From the NCBI RefSeq assembly GCF_009649815.1, contig NZ_WJIC01000009.1, positions 124,001 through 188,000 of the forward strand: a DNA stretch of 64,000 nt. The letters run 5' to 3'. Under the pieces are notes generated by a model. That model had not been told where the DNA came from. It was given only the letters and a program-made list of their open reading frames with translations, and did no database searches. Of the stretch, positions 34,650 to 43,304 are shown in pieces. The translations under genes and the position numbers were made by a program. The stretch's first letter is position 1. The number at the start of each line of letters is the position of its first letter. This DNA is from Nocardia sp. SYP-A9097 (lineage in GTDB: Bacteria > Actinomycetota > Actinomycetes > Mycobacteriales > Mycobacteriaceae).

Positions 34650-35342
34650 ATGGGCATTCCGGAAAGCGATGGCGCACAGATCGAAGTGGTTCGCGTGTTC
34701 ACCGACGCGGCAGGCCGATTCGGAAATCCGCTGGGCATTGCCCGCGCCGCCGATGTCGAGGGGGCCGATCACCAGGCCCTGGCCGCCCGGGCCGGATACA
34801 GCGAAACGGTTGTGGTCCAGGACCCGTCGAACGAGCGCACCAGCATGCGGATCTACACCCCCGCCGTCGAACTGCCTTTCGCGGGGCATCCGACCGTCGG
34901 CACCGGCTGGTGGCTGTTCATGCAGGGACGTCCGGTCTCGGTGATCGATGTGCCCGCCGGACCGGTGGACGTATCCGTCACCGACGACATGACCTGGGTG
35001 CGAGCACGCTCGGAATGGGCGCCCGAGTTCGAGTTCCACCAGTTCGACGACCTCGAGGAGGTGGCCACGCTGGACCCGGCCGATTTCCCGGAGGGCCGGC
35101 ACTACGTGTGGAACTGGATCGACGAGGCTCGCGGACAGGTGCGGACGCGAATGTTCGCGCCCGCCATGGGAATTCCCGAGGATGCCGCCACCGGCGCGGC
35201 CGCCATCGCGCTCACGGCCAAGCTGGAGCGCGGGCTGTACATCACCCAGGGCGAAGGGTCGCAGCTGTTCACCGAATGGGATTCGGACGGCTGGGTGCGA
35301 CTGGGCGGGCGCGTGGTCGAGGACCACGCGGTCGTTATCTGA
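34650..35342 (+). CDS. PhzF-family isomerase-like protein
   Basis: A 230-residue protein of the diaminopimelate-epimerase/PhzF fold. Diagnostic segments: FGNPLGIA near residue 25, ELPFAGHPTVGTGWWL near 75 and PEDAATGAAAIAL near 175. The catalytic glutamate expected in PhzF-like proteins lies in the first part (YSETVVVQD region). At 230 residues it is shorter than the ~280 of typical PhzF, with a compact middle. There is no phenazine cluster nearby, so the substrate is unknown. It starts 21 bases after the HNH gene stop, possibly co-transcribed. Confidence 0.75.
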   Translation: MGIPESDGAQIEVVRVFTDAAGRFGNPLGIARAADVEGADHQALAARAGYSETVVVQDPSNERTSMRIYTPAVELPFAGHPTVGTGWWLFMQGRPVSVIDVPAGPVDVSVTDDMTWVRARSEWAPEFEFHQFDDLEEVATLDPADFPEGRHYVWNWIDEARGQVRTRMFAPAMGIPEDAATGAAAIALTAKLERGLYITQGEGSQLFTEWDSDGWVRLGGRVVEDHAVVI

Positions 35343-35360
35343 CCAGCGGAAATCGGCGGT

Positions 35361-35840
35361 TCACTGATCCGCGAAGATCAGCGACCCCTCTACTGTCTGC
35401 CCCGGGACGGTCACGAAAAGCGTTCCGGGCTCGGGGGATTCGGTGCGTTTGCCGGACGGCGGCGTCTTGACTCCGAATCGGTAGCAGCCGGTGACAGCGA
35501 GATAGCGGGCCGCGCCATTCGCATCCGTGGTGGCATCCAGGCCCAGCGATTGGGTCGACTCGCCACCGGGGACGTTCTGCCGGACCGGATCACACGGTTC
35601 GATAAGGCTCAGGTACACAAGCACATTCGGGACCGCCAGGCCCGAGACGGTGCGCGCGTGGAGCACGACGGTCGAGGGAACCTGATCCGGCTTGGTGAAT
35701 TCACCCGCGATCGACGGGCTCGCGGGAGTCGTCGAATTCGGAACCGCGAGATCGGTTTTCACACCGGACCCACAGCCGGAGACCACAATTCCCACTGCCG
35801 TGAGAATCATTACGCACGACAGGATTGCACGTGAGGCCAT
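35361..35840 (-). CDS. Lipoprotein of unknown function
   Basis: A 159-residue protein with a lipoprotein signal: hydrophobic stretch ILSCVMILTAVGIVVSGCG, with the lipidated cysteine probably at residue 23 (VVSGC). The mature part is Thr/Ser/Pro-rich at first, then holds a beta-rich segment (VSGLAVPNVLVYLSL, ATTDANGAARYLAVTG, GTLFVTVPGQ) resembling transthyretin/CnaB-like or carboxypeptidase regulatory-like folds. It is predicted to sit at the outer face of the membrane. It converges on the PhzF gene with an 18-base gap. Confidence 0.65.
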   Translation of the reverse strand: MASRAILSCVMILTAVGIVVSGCGSGVKTDLAVPNSTTPASPSIAGEFTKPDQVPSTVVLHARTVSGLAVPNVLVYLSLIEPCDPVRQNVPGGESTQSLGLDATTDANGAARYLAVTGCYRFGVKTPPSGKRTESPEPGTLFVTVPGQTVEGSLIFADQ

Positions 35841-35976
35841 CGCCGCTGTCCTTCAGGAAGACGTTCCGATGCCTGAACAACGATGTGCCGCGCCGAACCG
35901 TTCACGAACTCGGCGAATGAGGAACAGCTCTGAACCCCGGTGCGGGCGAAGTGATTCGCCCGCACCGGGCAGGGGA

Positions 35977-37200
35977 TCAGCCCAGAGCCGCGGCGAAGCC
36001 CGCCGCCATATCGGCGACCTGCCCCTCGGTGATCACGAACGACGGCGAGATCTGCAGCGCGCCCTGACCGGCGGCGCGGCCCGAGATACCATGCGCGCGA
36101 AGGGTTTTCACGAACGGCATGGCCTCGGCGGGATCGGCGAGCTGCACGGCGGCCACCGCGCCCAGACCACTGCGCACCTCGGCGACGCGCGGATGCTCGG
36201 CGAGCGGCGCGAAGTGCTTGTGCAGCAACGATTCCAGATTCTTGCTGGCATCGAGGAGATTCTCGCGCTCCATGATGTCCAGGTTCGCCATGGCGGCGGC
36301 CGCGGCGGCGGCATGACCACCGTAGGTGTAGCCGTGCCGGAACCAGGTGCCACCGGCGAAGAACGGCTCGGCGATATGCGGGGCGATGAAGACCGCGCCC
36401 ATCGGGATATAGCCGGAGGTGAGGCCCTTGGCGGTGGTCATGAGATCGGGCTGCAGATCGAATCGTGAAGAGGCGAACCAGGATCCGCCGATACGGCCGA
36501 AACCGGTCACAACCTCATCGGCCACGAAGAGAATGTCGTTCTCACGGCAGATCTGGCGCACCTCGGTGAGGTAGCCCTCCGGCGGCAGGTAGACCCCGCC
36601 CGCGCCGATGATCGGCTCGGCGAAGAAAGCGGCAATACGATCCGCGCCAACCTCTTCGATGAGCGCCAGCAGCGACTTGGCATCATCCCAGCTGATGGTG
36701 CGGGCATCGGGCATGAACTCGCCGTAACCCTCATGGTTGACCGGAATGCCCGCGAGCGAGGTGCCCGCCACATGCATGCCGTGGTACGCCTTCTGACGGC
36801 CGACCACAATGGTCTTGCCCGGCTTGCCCTGCACATTCCAGTAGCGCCGCGCCAGCTTCACCGCGGTATCGACGCCGTCGGAACCGCCGGAGGTGAAGAA
36901 GATCTTGCTGCCCGGCACCGGCGCGATACCGGCCAGTCGCTCGGCCAGATCGCGCAGCACCGGAGACGCCAGGTCACCAAAGTTGGAGTAGTGCGCGATA
37001 TCGGTCAACTGCGCCGCGACCGCATCCGCGATCTCGCGACGACCATGACCGACATTGGTGAACCACAGACCGGCCGTGGCATCGAGGTACCGGGTGCCAC
37101 CCTCATCCCAGATATAAGCGCCCTCACCGCGCGCCACCACGAACGCACCACCGCTCTCGACGGCACCCATATCGGCGAAGCCATGCCACAGCGAACCCAT
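35977..37200 (-). CDS. Class III PLP-dependent aminotransferase
   Basis: A 407-residue fold type I aminotransferase of class III (omega-amino acid/GABA:pyruvate type). Landmarks: YLDATAGLWFTNVGHG near 38, FFTSGGSDGVDTAVKLAR near 100, AYHGMHVAG near 138, FVADEVVTGFGR with the PLP-binding Asp near 225 and the Schiff-base lysine in TTAKGLTSGYIP near 260. The N-terminus is shorter than the usual ~450-residue members, but the catalytic parts are complete. ATG at 37200 is preceded by GGAGG at a good distance. The natural amine donor is unknown. Confidence 0.9.
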   Translation of the reverse strand: MGSLWHGFADMGAVESGGAFVVARGEGAYIWDEGGTRYLDATAGLWFTNVGHGRREIADAVAAQLTDIAHYSNFGDLASPVLRDLAERLAGIAPVPGSKIFFTSGGSDGVDTAVKLARRYWNVQGKPGKTIVVGRQKAYHGMHVAGTSLAGIPVNHEGYGEFMPDARTISWDDAKSLLALIEEVGADRIAAFFAEPIIGAGGVYLPPEGYLTEVRQICRENDILFVADEVVTGFGRIGGSWFASSRFDLQPDLMTTAKGLTSGYIPMGAVFIAPHIAEPFFAGGTWFRHGYTYGGHAAAAAAAMANLDIMERENLLDASKNLESLLHKHFAPLAEHPRVAEVRSGLGAVAAVQLADPAEAMPFVKTLRAHGISGRAAGQGALQISPSFVITEGQVADMAAGFAAALG

Positions 37201-37329
37201 CCCGCACCTCCGTCACACCAACACCGGCGGCCCCCTCTCGGGCGCGCCGAACACCCCACCATCACACCATCACGACCGTGAGCAGCCCGAACGACCCCCG
37301 CCCGGCCCGGCCGAGGGGCCCCGTGCCAC

Positions 37330-38085
37330 TCAGCCCGCGGCCGCGAGGACGAGCATGTAGGCCGTGCCGATATCCATTACGAGATGCGGCACCACCGCCG
37401 TGGGACCGGTCCCCACCGGATGCGGGAACACGTGCCGCAGCGCCCGCCGCGACCACGGCACCGCCATCACCACCGCATCGACGGTGAACAATGCGGCCAG
37501 GGTGAGCATGAGGCCCGGGGCGGGGCCACCACCCATCCGCATCCCATGCTCACCGTGCCCACTCATCGCGTACAGCATGGCCCCGGCGGCGACTACGTGA
37601 TAGCCGAACGCGGCCACACTCACGCTGCGCCACCGCACAATTCGCGCCATGAGCAAAGCCGCGTACACCACCACCATGGCCGTCAGCACACCCCGCAGGG
37701 CGCGCGGATCGGCGGCAGCCGGAAACACCAGCATGGCCAACATGACCATGCACATCAGCAGATGCGCCGCATCCGACTCCTGATCCAGCCCGCGAATCCC
37801 ATTCCCCACCAACATATTTCCCCGACCGGATGCGAAACCTCGCCGACCCGACACGATATTGCCCCAGCCGGGCGCGACAATTCCCGCTACCGGCACAGCA
37901 CCTCCCCGGCCCGACGCGGCGCTTCCCCGCACCGTCGCGTTGCCGGTCTCCTCCGCGCCGCACTCCACAACTCCACCGGCGGGCTGCACCGCGGCCAAGC
38001 GCCCCAGCACAATCACCACCGCGAACCCGAACGCCGCCGCCACCACCCACCGCAGCGCCCCATACTCCTGCACGAATCCCGTCAC
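37330..38085 (-). CDS. DUF5134 family integral membrane protein
   Basis: A ~251-residue protein with at least five hydrophobic helices: near residues 14-30, 108-125 (LLMCMVMLAMLVFPAAA), 132-148, 155-175 and 188-205, plus a C-terminal one. Histidines and methionines are enriched (MSGHGEHGMRMGGG), typical of DUF5134/DUF4396-like membrane proteins sometimes linked to metal handling, but no function is established. GTG at 38085 follows GGAAGGTGG. Between helices 1 and 2 lies a Gly/Ala/Arg-rich segment of ~60 residues that may be a loop. Confidence 0.65.
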   Translation of the reverse strand: MTGFVQEYGALRWVVAAAFGFAVVIVLGRLAAVQPAGGVVECGAEETGNATVRGSAASGRGGAVPVAGIVAPGWGNIVSGRRGFASGRGNMLVGNGIRGLDQESDAAHLLMCMVMLAMLVFPAAADPRALRGVLTAMVVVYAALLMARIVRWRSVSVAAFGYHVVAAGAMLYAMSGHGEHGMRMGGGPAPGLMLTLAALFTVDAVVMAVPWSRRALRHVFPHPVGTGPTAVVPHLVMDIGTAYMLVLAAAG

Positions 38086-38485
38086 ACCCCACCACCTTCC
38101 AGCGCGGAGTCCCGATCTCCCACCATGGTGACACTCGCCTACGACATCGAGCACCGCCCTTGCCCTGCCGGAACGAGGGCGTGCCGCCGCCATTCGGGCC
38201 ATGACTGGCGGCCCCGCGCACCGATTCGCCTCCCGCGCGCTTGCTTGCAGGCGATTTCGTGCGCGACACAACAATTCGTGAGCGGCGGGCCGAATACCCC
38301 TGGTGACGGATGCGGACTACACCGCACATGCGGTCGGTAATGAGCAGGATCGGACCTTCAGCGGGAATCCTCGGCGCGCTCCAGTAGACGGATGACAGTG
38401 CCGCCAGCCCCGCAGTTCCTTCCTAGCACCGAATCCCCACATATCCCCCACGGCCGCTGCGGAATTCGTCGCTAGTGTGAGCAGC
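38086..38485. other. 400-base gap between divergent DUF5134 and VanZ genes
   Basis: No credible gene. It must hold promoters for both divergent genes. It also carries copy 1 of a 47-base direct repeat (38213-38259) whose second copy is at the 3' end of the VanZ gene. Confidence 0.6.
38213..38259. repeat. 47-base direct repeat, copy 1
   Basis: The first 26 bases (CCCGCGCACCGATTCGCCTC, then CCGCGC) are identical to those of copy 2, the next 11 differ (GCTTGCTTGCA), and the last 10 (GGCGATTTCG) are identical again. Equal total length suggests a defined unit rather than chance. Confidence 0.6.
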
Positions 38486-39223
38486 ATGCGGCAGGTTTGG
38501 GGGATGTGGGGCGGGGTCCTCACGGCGTGGGCACTCGCGATACCGGTACTGGTGGCGGGGGTTCGGCTGGTGGCATGGCTGCGGCGGGGGCGGCCACACG
38601 CGCTGCGGAATACGTTGGCGGAGGCCGGAATTCTCTGTGGCACACTGCCGTGGATCTGGATGATTCTGACGCCGACCGGTGGAGTGCGCGAAGTCAGCCT
38701 GATCCCACTGCGGGATCTGTACGAGATCCTGACCGATGACCCCACGCAGGCCGTGGTGCAGATCGGCGCGAACCTGATCGTGTTCCTGCCGTTGGGTTTC
38801 CTACTCCCCCTACGACTCCCCCGACTCGCAAGCGTCCCACGCATGTTCACCGTCGGCGCAATTCTGTCCGCCCTACTGGAATTCGCCCAATATGCCCTCG
38901 ACCTAGGCCGAGTCTCCTCAACAGACGACGTTCTCATGAACGCCGCCGGTGCTGCCCTAGGTGCGTGGCTCGTGGGTCCCGCGCACCGATTCGCCTCCCG
39001 CGCAGGCATTTTCCGGCGATTTCGGGCGGGGGGCGATGATCCGTGCGCGACGGGGAGGGTGTCAGCGCATTCGGAAGACGGGGCCGCGCGGGCGGAACGG
39101 GAGCGACGCGCCCGCGGGGATCAGGAAGGCGTGTTCGTGGCGGATGCGGACCACATCGCACATACCGTCGGTGATGATCAGGATCGGGCCGTCGGGCGGG
39201 AAGTCCTCGGCGCGTTCGAGTAG
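38486..39223 (+). CDS. VanZ-like membrane protein with C-terminal extension antisense to neighbour
   Basis: A 245-residue frame from ATG 38486 (GTG 38477 also possible). The first ~175 residues are a VanZ-type membrane domain: hydrophobic helices near 8-27 and 47-62, SLIPLRDLYEIL near 75, NLIVFLPLGFLLPL near 96 and the family signature ALLEFAQYAL, then SSTDDVLMNAAGAALG near 132-160. VanZ proteins are linked to teicoplanin resistance in enterococci, but most relatives have no known role. From about residue 176 the frame leaves the family pattern, passes through copy 2 of a 47-base repeat, and its last 162 bases are antisense to the end of the metallopeptidase-VWA gene. The extension looks acquired through loss of the original stop. 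Confidence 0.7.
   Translation: MRQVWGMWGGVLTAWALAIPVLVAGVRLVAWLRRGRPHALRNTLAEAGILCGTLPWIWMILTPTGGVREVSLIPLRDLYEILTDDPTQAVVQIGANLIVFLPLGFLLPLRLPRLASVPRMFTVGAILSALLEFAQYALDLGRVSSTDDVLMNAAGAALGAWLVGPAHRFASRAGIFRRFRAGGDDPCATGRVSAHSEDGAARAERERRARGDQEGVFVADADHIAHTVGDDQDRAVGREVLGAFE
38978..39024. repeat. 47-base direct repeat, copy 2
   Basis: Same outer sequences and same 47-base length as copy 1 at 38213-38259, with a different 11-base centre (AGGCATTTTCC). It lies within the 3' part of the VanZ frame, just where the protein departs from its family pattern. Confidence 0.6.
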
Positions 39224-40882
39224 CCGGACGCCGGGTTGCAGGACGGTGCCGCCGCGGCCTCGGACGCGGACTCGGGAGGCGATGTCGTCGACGGGGAGGT
39301 AGCCCGCGTCGTGGGCGGCGGCATCGCAGTAGACGACTCGGGCGCGCGGGACATCGCGGGCGCGGGCGTATGCGGCGATCGCGCCGAGCCCCTTGCCCAT
39401 GAGTTCGCGCGACATGGAGCCGGAGGTGTCCAGGACTACGCCGAAGGTCGGGAGGCGGACGGACTCGCCGGGGCGCGTCCAGGCCGGGCGCGGGATATCG
39501 TGAGTCGAGGATTGGCGGCGGGAGGCGCGGGTGTAGCTGCGACGCTTCTCGGCGGCGGGGACGTGTTCGTCGAACCATTGCGCGAGCTGCGCATCCCAGG
39601 GCAGGGGCGGCTGGTCCAGGGCTCGGATCTCCTGCTCGAGGCCGGCCGGGAGCAGGCCGCGCCCACTGGACTGGTGGTACGCCAGGCCGGTAGCGAGCGC
39701 TCCGTGGTAGTACTGGTCCAGGTCGACATACCGGCCACGAGTGCCATCGTGCGGTACCGGTTCTCCGAAGATGTCACCCTGCCCGCGCCCACGCAGGGTG
39801 GCCAACCGGCGCATGCGCCGTAGATCGCCGGCGATCCGGTCGTAGATCTGTTCCGCCGAAAACCCTTTCAGCTCAGGGTCGTAGAGCAATCCTTCGGGCA
39901 GCTCCCCCACACCCATCTCCACCAGCCAGCCATTGACGACGTAATCGCAGGCCACATTGAACAGGTAGTGATCCCGCCACCCCGCCCGCTCACCGTGACG
40001 CAGTGCGGCGTGCAGCATTTCGTGCGCGAGGACGAACTTCCACTCCTCATCGGTGAGGGCAGCGAACGGATTGACATAGATCTCGGCCGCCTCCGCGTTC
40101 ACCGCCGCGATCGAAATATCCCATCCGCGAGCCACTTCCGCCTCGGCGACGATCTTCATTCCGGCGGCGAGCGCGCCGAGCAACGGGTAGGAGGAGACGA
40201 ACCAGTTCAGCGCGCGATCCCACGACCGCGGCACCTCCTGCTTACCGTGCGTCACACCCCGCCCGGCGGCTTCCAGGGCCTCGCGCGCGGCCTCGCTGAT
40301 CCCGATCGCGAATTTCCCAGCGTGGTCATAGTTCTCGGCGGTTGCCGCGCCGCCGACGAAGAAGTCGGGGAAGTCGGGCTGCCGGTACTGTTCGGGAACC
40401 CCGGTGGGCCACCACCGTTCGGTCAGCGCGAGCTCATCCGAGCCGCCCGGTGTCGGCGGCAAATCGACCGGGGCGCGCCCGACCTTCAAGGTCAGCAGGT
40501 ACTGGTCCACGACGGCGCAGCACGCGGCGCGGTACACCGGGTGTGGATACCGCGGATCGCTGAGCCACGAAGTATTCTCCTCGAACACCCGCGCGGGCTT
40601 CCCGCGCGGATCAGCGTGCCCGAAACCCAAGTGCAGCAACAGATGCGCGAAGGCCCAGGCCCACTCCTCGGGTTCGGCGCGTCGCTTGGGATTGAAATGG
40701 ATTGCGCCGTAACCGGAGACGACCGCCGACACCTGCACGGGCAATTCCTCCTGCGCCTCGTGCAAGCCGTGTCGCGCCCACCGGAACAGCGGGTTTCCGC
40801 ATGCCAGCGCCCACCCGGCCAGCATCTTCTGATGCCAGGGGTCGGATGCCTTGCGGCGCTTACGCGTTGACTGTCCCGCCAT
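39062..40882 (-). CDS. DUF2201-type putative metallopeptidase with C-terminal VWA-like domain
   Basis: A 606-residue protein. The N-terminal two-thirds is a predicted zinc-peptidase-like domain with LAHEMLHAALRHGERAG (HExxH-type HEMLH) near residue 285 and an earlier degenerate repeat (HLLLHLGFGHADPRG near 85). The last ~130 residues are VWA-like, with the metal motif VVLDTSGSMSREL near 482 and LIITDGMCDV near 575. This architecture usually pairs with a MoxR ATPase, here the gene three bases upstream. It may be a substrate-processing partner of that ATPase. ATG at 40882. Its 3' end overlaps the antisense VanZ extension. Confidence 0.82.
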   Translation of the reverse strand: MAGQSTRKRRKASDPWHQKMLAGWALACGNPLFRWARHGLHEAQEELPVQVSAVVSGYGAIHFNPKRRAEPEEWAWAFAHLLLHLGFGHADPRGKPARVFEENTSWLSDPRYPHPVYRAACCAVVDQYLLTLKVGRAPVDLPPTPGGSDELALTERWWPTGVPEQYRQPDFPDFFVGGAATAENYDHAGKFAIGISEAAREALEAAGRGVTHGKQEVPRSWDRALNWFVSSYPLLGALAAGMKIVAEAEVARGWDISIAAVNAEAAEIYVNPFAALTDEEWKFVLAHEMLHAALRHGERAGWRDHYLFNVACDYVVNGWLVEMGVGELPEGLLYDPELKGFSAEQIYDRIAGDLRRMRRLATLRGRGQGDIFGEPVPHDGTRGRYVDLDQYYHGALATGLAYHQSSGRGLLPAGLEQEIRALDQPPLPWDAQLAQWFDEHVPAAEKRRSYTRASRRQSSTHDIPRPAWTRPGESVRLPTFGVVLDTSGSMSRELMGKGLGAIAAYARARDVPRARVVYCDAAAHDAGYLPVDDIASRVRVRGRGGTVLQPGVRLLERAEDFPPDGPILIITDGMCDVVRIRHEHAFLIPAGASLPFRPRGPVFRMR

Positions 40883-40885
40883 CGG

Positions 40886-41944
40886 CTACCGCCGCGCCGC
40901 CAGCCGCGGCAGATCCCGCGTGACCTCGACCAGGAACCAGGTGGGCAGCACCGGCACACCATTGTCGTCGGCGGCGATCACCAGTTGCGCGCACTCCACC
41001 GAGATCTCCGCGAGCTCGGTGAGCATGCTCTTCGCCCGCAGCACAAAGCGTTTCAGCCCCGCCGAGGCATGCTCGCGGGAATCGGGCAGCTCCTTGATCA
41101 AGTGCGCACGGAACGCCTCGGACAGGAAGTACAGCAGATCGCGATCGGACGGCTCGCGCGGCCAGCCCGCATCACCCTTGATAACCACCTCCAGATCGAA
41201 CGCATGCCGCACCGTCTTCACGAACGCCCGGAATCCGGAAGCGTGTGCGGCGGTGAGTGTTCCGGAGGACAGCACCGACAGCGCCGTGTCCTCGATCCCA
41301 TTTCCATAGGAGTGCAACGCATCCGAGAGCATGTGCCAGCCGCGCGGCGTCGAGAACGGCTGCTCGGTCTTGGGCGGCGGGGACCAGAGATGATCCGGCC
41401 GCTGCATCACGTATTCCACCACCCACGGGTGAATATCATTGTGCGCGGCCCACTTCAGCCAATCATCGACATCGGCGCGCAGATGCACATGCACCATGCG
41501 GTTCACCAGCGCCGAGGCCATCGGCCGTGCCAGCGCGTTATCGGTGGCCCGATTCCCCGCCCCGATCACCACCGAACCCTCGGGCAGCTCATAGCTCCCG
41601 ATCCGCCGATCCAGGATCAGCGAATAGAACGACTTCTGCACCTCGGCGGGCGCGGCATTCAACTCGTCGAGAAACAAACAGTACGGCTGCTCGCGTGCGA
41701 TCATCTCCGGCGGTGCGAACCGACTTCGATCCCCTACGATCTGCGGTACCCCGATGAGATCCTCCGGCGCGAGCTGCGTACCGAGCAGCGTGACGCATTC
41801 CAGGCCGAGCGAATCGGCGAAGGCCCGCACCAGCGAGCTCTTACCGATTCCGGGCGCACCCCACAGGAACACCGGCCGCACCACCGCGACGTGCAGCAGC
41901 AACTCCGGCAACTGGTCCGGGGTCACCGTGACTGTCGCTTCCAT
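40886..41944 (-). CDS. MoxR-type AAA+ ATPase (second, independent module)
   Basis: A 352-residue AAA+ ATPase: Walker A FLWGAPGIGKSSLVRAF near residues 27-43, Walker B YCLFLDELNAA near 87, sensor 1 VVIGAGNRATDN near 127. Here the Walker B has the standard DE pair, unlike the FEE of the 21-kb MoxR protein, and the proteins are clearly different subfamilies. ATG at 41944 follows AGGAAGGG by six bases and is preferred to TTG at 41965. It is followed after three bases by the metallopeptidase-VWA gene, so the two are one operon and probably one complex. Confidence 0.87.
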   Translation of the reverse strand: MEATVTVTPDQLPELLLHVAVVRPVFLWGAPGIGKSSLVRAFADSLGLECVTLLGTQLAPEDLIGVPQIVGDRSRFAPPEMIAREQPYCLFLDELNAAPAEVQKSFYSLILDRRIGSYELPEGSVVIGAGNRATDNALARPMASALVNRMVHVHLRADVDDWLKWAAHNDIHPWVVEYVMQRPDHLWSPPPKTEQPFSTPRGWHMLSDALHSYGNGIEDTALSVLSSGTLTAAHASGFRAFVKTVRHAFDLEVVIKGDAGWPREPSDRDLLYFLSEAFRAHLIKELPDSREHASAGLKRFVLRAKSMLTELAEISVECAQLVIAADDNGVPVLPTWFLVEVTRDLPRLAARR

Positions 41945-42068
41945 CGATCCCTTCCTCGGATTCAAGGAACTCCGAGGTTAGAACCGCCCGCATGGCGCTG
42001 GCCAGCGAATTTCCCAGCGACCGCCGAGCAAATTTTGTCGACCATTCGATATCGCTAGCCTGGTGGGC

Positions 42069-42524
42069 ATGCGCATTGTGGTGGACGATCTGTCCGGATC
42101 CGAGGTGATCGAACTACTCGAGGCCCATGTGGCCGAGATGCTGGAGAACTCCCCCGAGGAAAGCATGCACGCGCTGGACGTGGCGGCGCTGCGCAAGCCG
42201 GACATCACCGCCTGGTCGGTGTGGGATGGGACCGAGCTCGTGGGCTGCGGGGCGGTCAAGGAACATGACCCCAACCATGGCGAGATCAAATCCATGCGCT
42301 TGACCACCGCTTACCGCGGCAAAGGCGTTGCCGGAGAGCTGTTGCGGCACATCATGACCGAGGCCGGGGCTCGGGGGTACACACGGCTCAGCCTCGAGAC
42401 CGGGTCCGGGGAGTTCTATTTCCCGGCGGTCCGGTTGTACGAGCGGCACGGGTTCGAGCACTGCGGGCCGTTCGCGGATTACACGAACGACCCGCACAGC
42501 GTGTTCATGACTCGCGAGCTCTGA
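42069..42524 (+). CDS. GNAT-family N-acetyltransferase
   Basis: A 151-residue acetyl-CoA-dependent transferase. The CoA-binding motif A is MRLTTAYRGKGVAGELLRHI (R-G-K-G-V-A), followed by GYTRLSLETGSGEFYFPAV and LYERHGFEHCGPFADY (motif B), closest to YedL/PhnO-like small-molecule or amino-acid N-acetyltransferases. ATG at 42069 is taken; GTG at 42063 is two codons earlier. It is divergent from the MoxR gene and convergent with the Pr6Pr gene (1-base gap). Substrate unknown. Confidence 0.85.
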   Translation: MRIVVDDLSGSEVIELLEAHVAEMLENSPEESMHALDVAALRKPDITAWSVWDGTELVGCGAVKEHDPNHGEIKSMRLTTAYRGKGVAGELLRHIMTEAGARGYTRLSLETGSGEFYFPAVRLYERHGFEHCGPFADYTNDPHSVFMTREL

Positions 42525-42525
42525 A

Positions 42526-43167
42526 TCAACTGGTGTGCGTGCGGCTTTCGCGCCAGAAGCGGGCGATGAAGCCGTTCAACGCGGCCACCGCGACCGCCAG
42601 CACGGCGAAGAACACCACCATCAGGGCCAGCCGGCCGGACAATCCCAGATAGCCCTGCGTGCGCGGATCGATGAACGGGTACGGGTACCAATCCACGATC
42701 GGGCCGCGGATCAGCGTGTAGACGCCGTACACGACGGGATAGATCAGCCAGGAACCGATCACCTTGGGCGCCAGCTTGATACCGGCGGGAATGATCAGCC
42801 AATCCACCAGGATGGCCAGCGGCATGACCTTGTGCAGGGCGGCATTGGTCCACTCGTCGTCCATCTGCACGTCCACATCGGCGAGCAGGACCGCGTAGAT
42901 GATGAGCGTTATCGTCAGGTAGAGCGTGCCCGCGCCGCGGAACAGCTGCCAGCCCCGCGACCCGGGATCGAGCAGACCGCCGACCAACAGCACCAGCACG
43001 CCCAGAATGTTCGACTGGATGGTGAAGTAGCTGAAGAAGTTGGCATACGAGTAGCCATCGACGCCGAGATTGCGCAGCGGTATGTCCAACAGCGCCACCA
43101 GGCCGAACACTCCGAAGGCAATACGCAGTACACGAACCCACATCGGAGTCCCGGCGGTAGCGACCAT
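42526..43167 (-). CDS. Pr6Pr family membrane protein
   Basis: A 213-residue protein with six predicted hydrophobic helices and the family pattern SYFTIQSNILGVLVLLVGG near residue 47, LHKVMPLAILVDWLIIP near 112, PVVYGVYTLIRGPIVDWYPY near 140 and YPFIDPRTQGY. I know this layout as Pr6Pr (FAR-17a/AIG1-related) membrane proteins of actinobacteria; no function is established. ATG at 43167. It is divergent from hrpA. Confidence 0.75.
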   Translation of the reverse strand: MVATAGTPMWVRVLRIAFGVFGLVALLDIPLRNLGVDGYSYANFFSYFTIQSNILGVLVLLVGGLLDPGSRGWQLFRGAGTLYLTITLIIYAVLLADVDVQMDDEWTNAALHKVMPLAILVDWLIIPAGIKLAPKVIGSWLIYPVVYGVYTLIRGPIVDWYPYPFIDPRTQGYLGLSGRLALMVVFFAVLAVAVAALNGFIARFWRESRTHTS

Positions 43168-43304
43168 GGCCTGATATTCGCATGCGAAAGCGGCGAGACG
43201 GAGACGATACGCCGATACAGCACACATCAGGCAATCGCTTTCGAGCGGTTTGTGACACCGTGCCGAGCGGCTCGGGCAATGACTTCGCTACGCTTGACGG
43301 TGCA

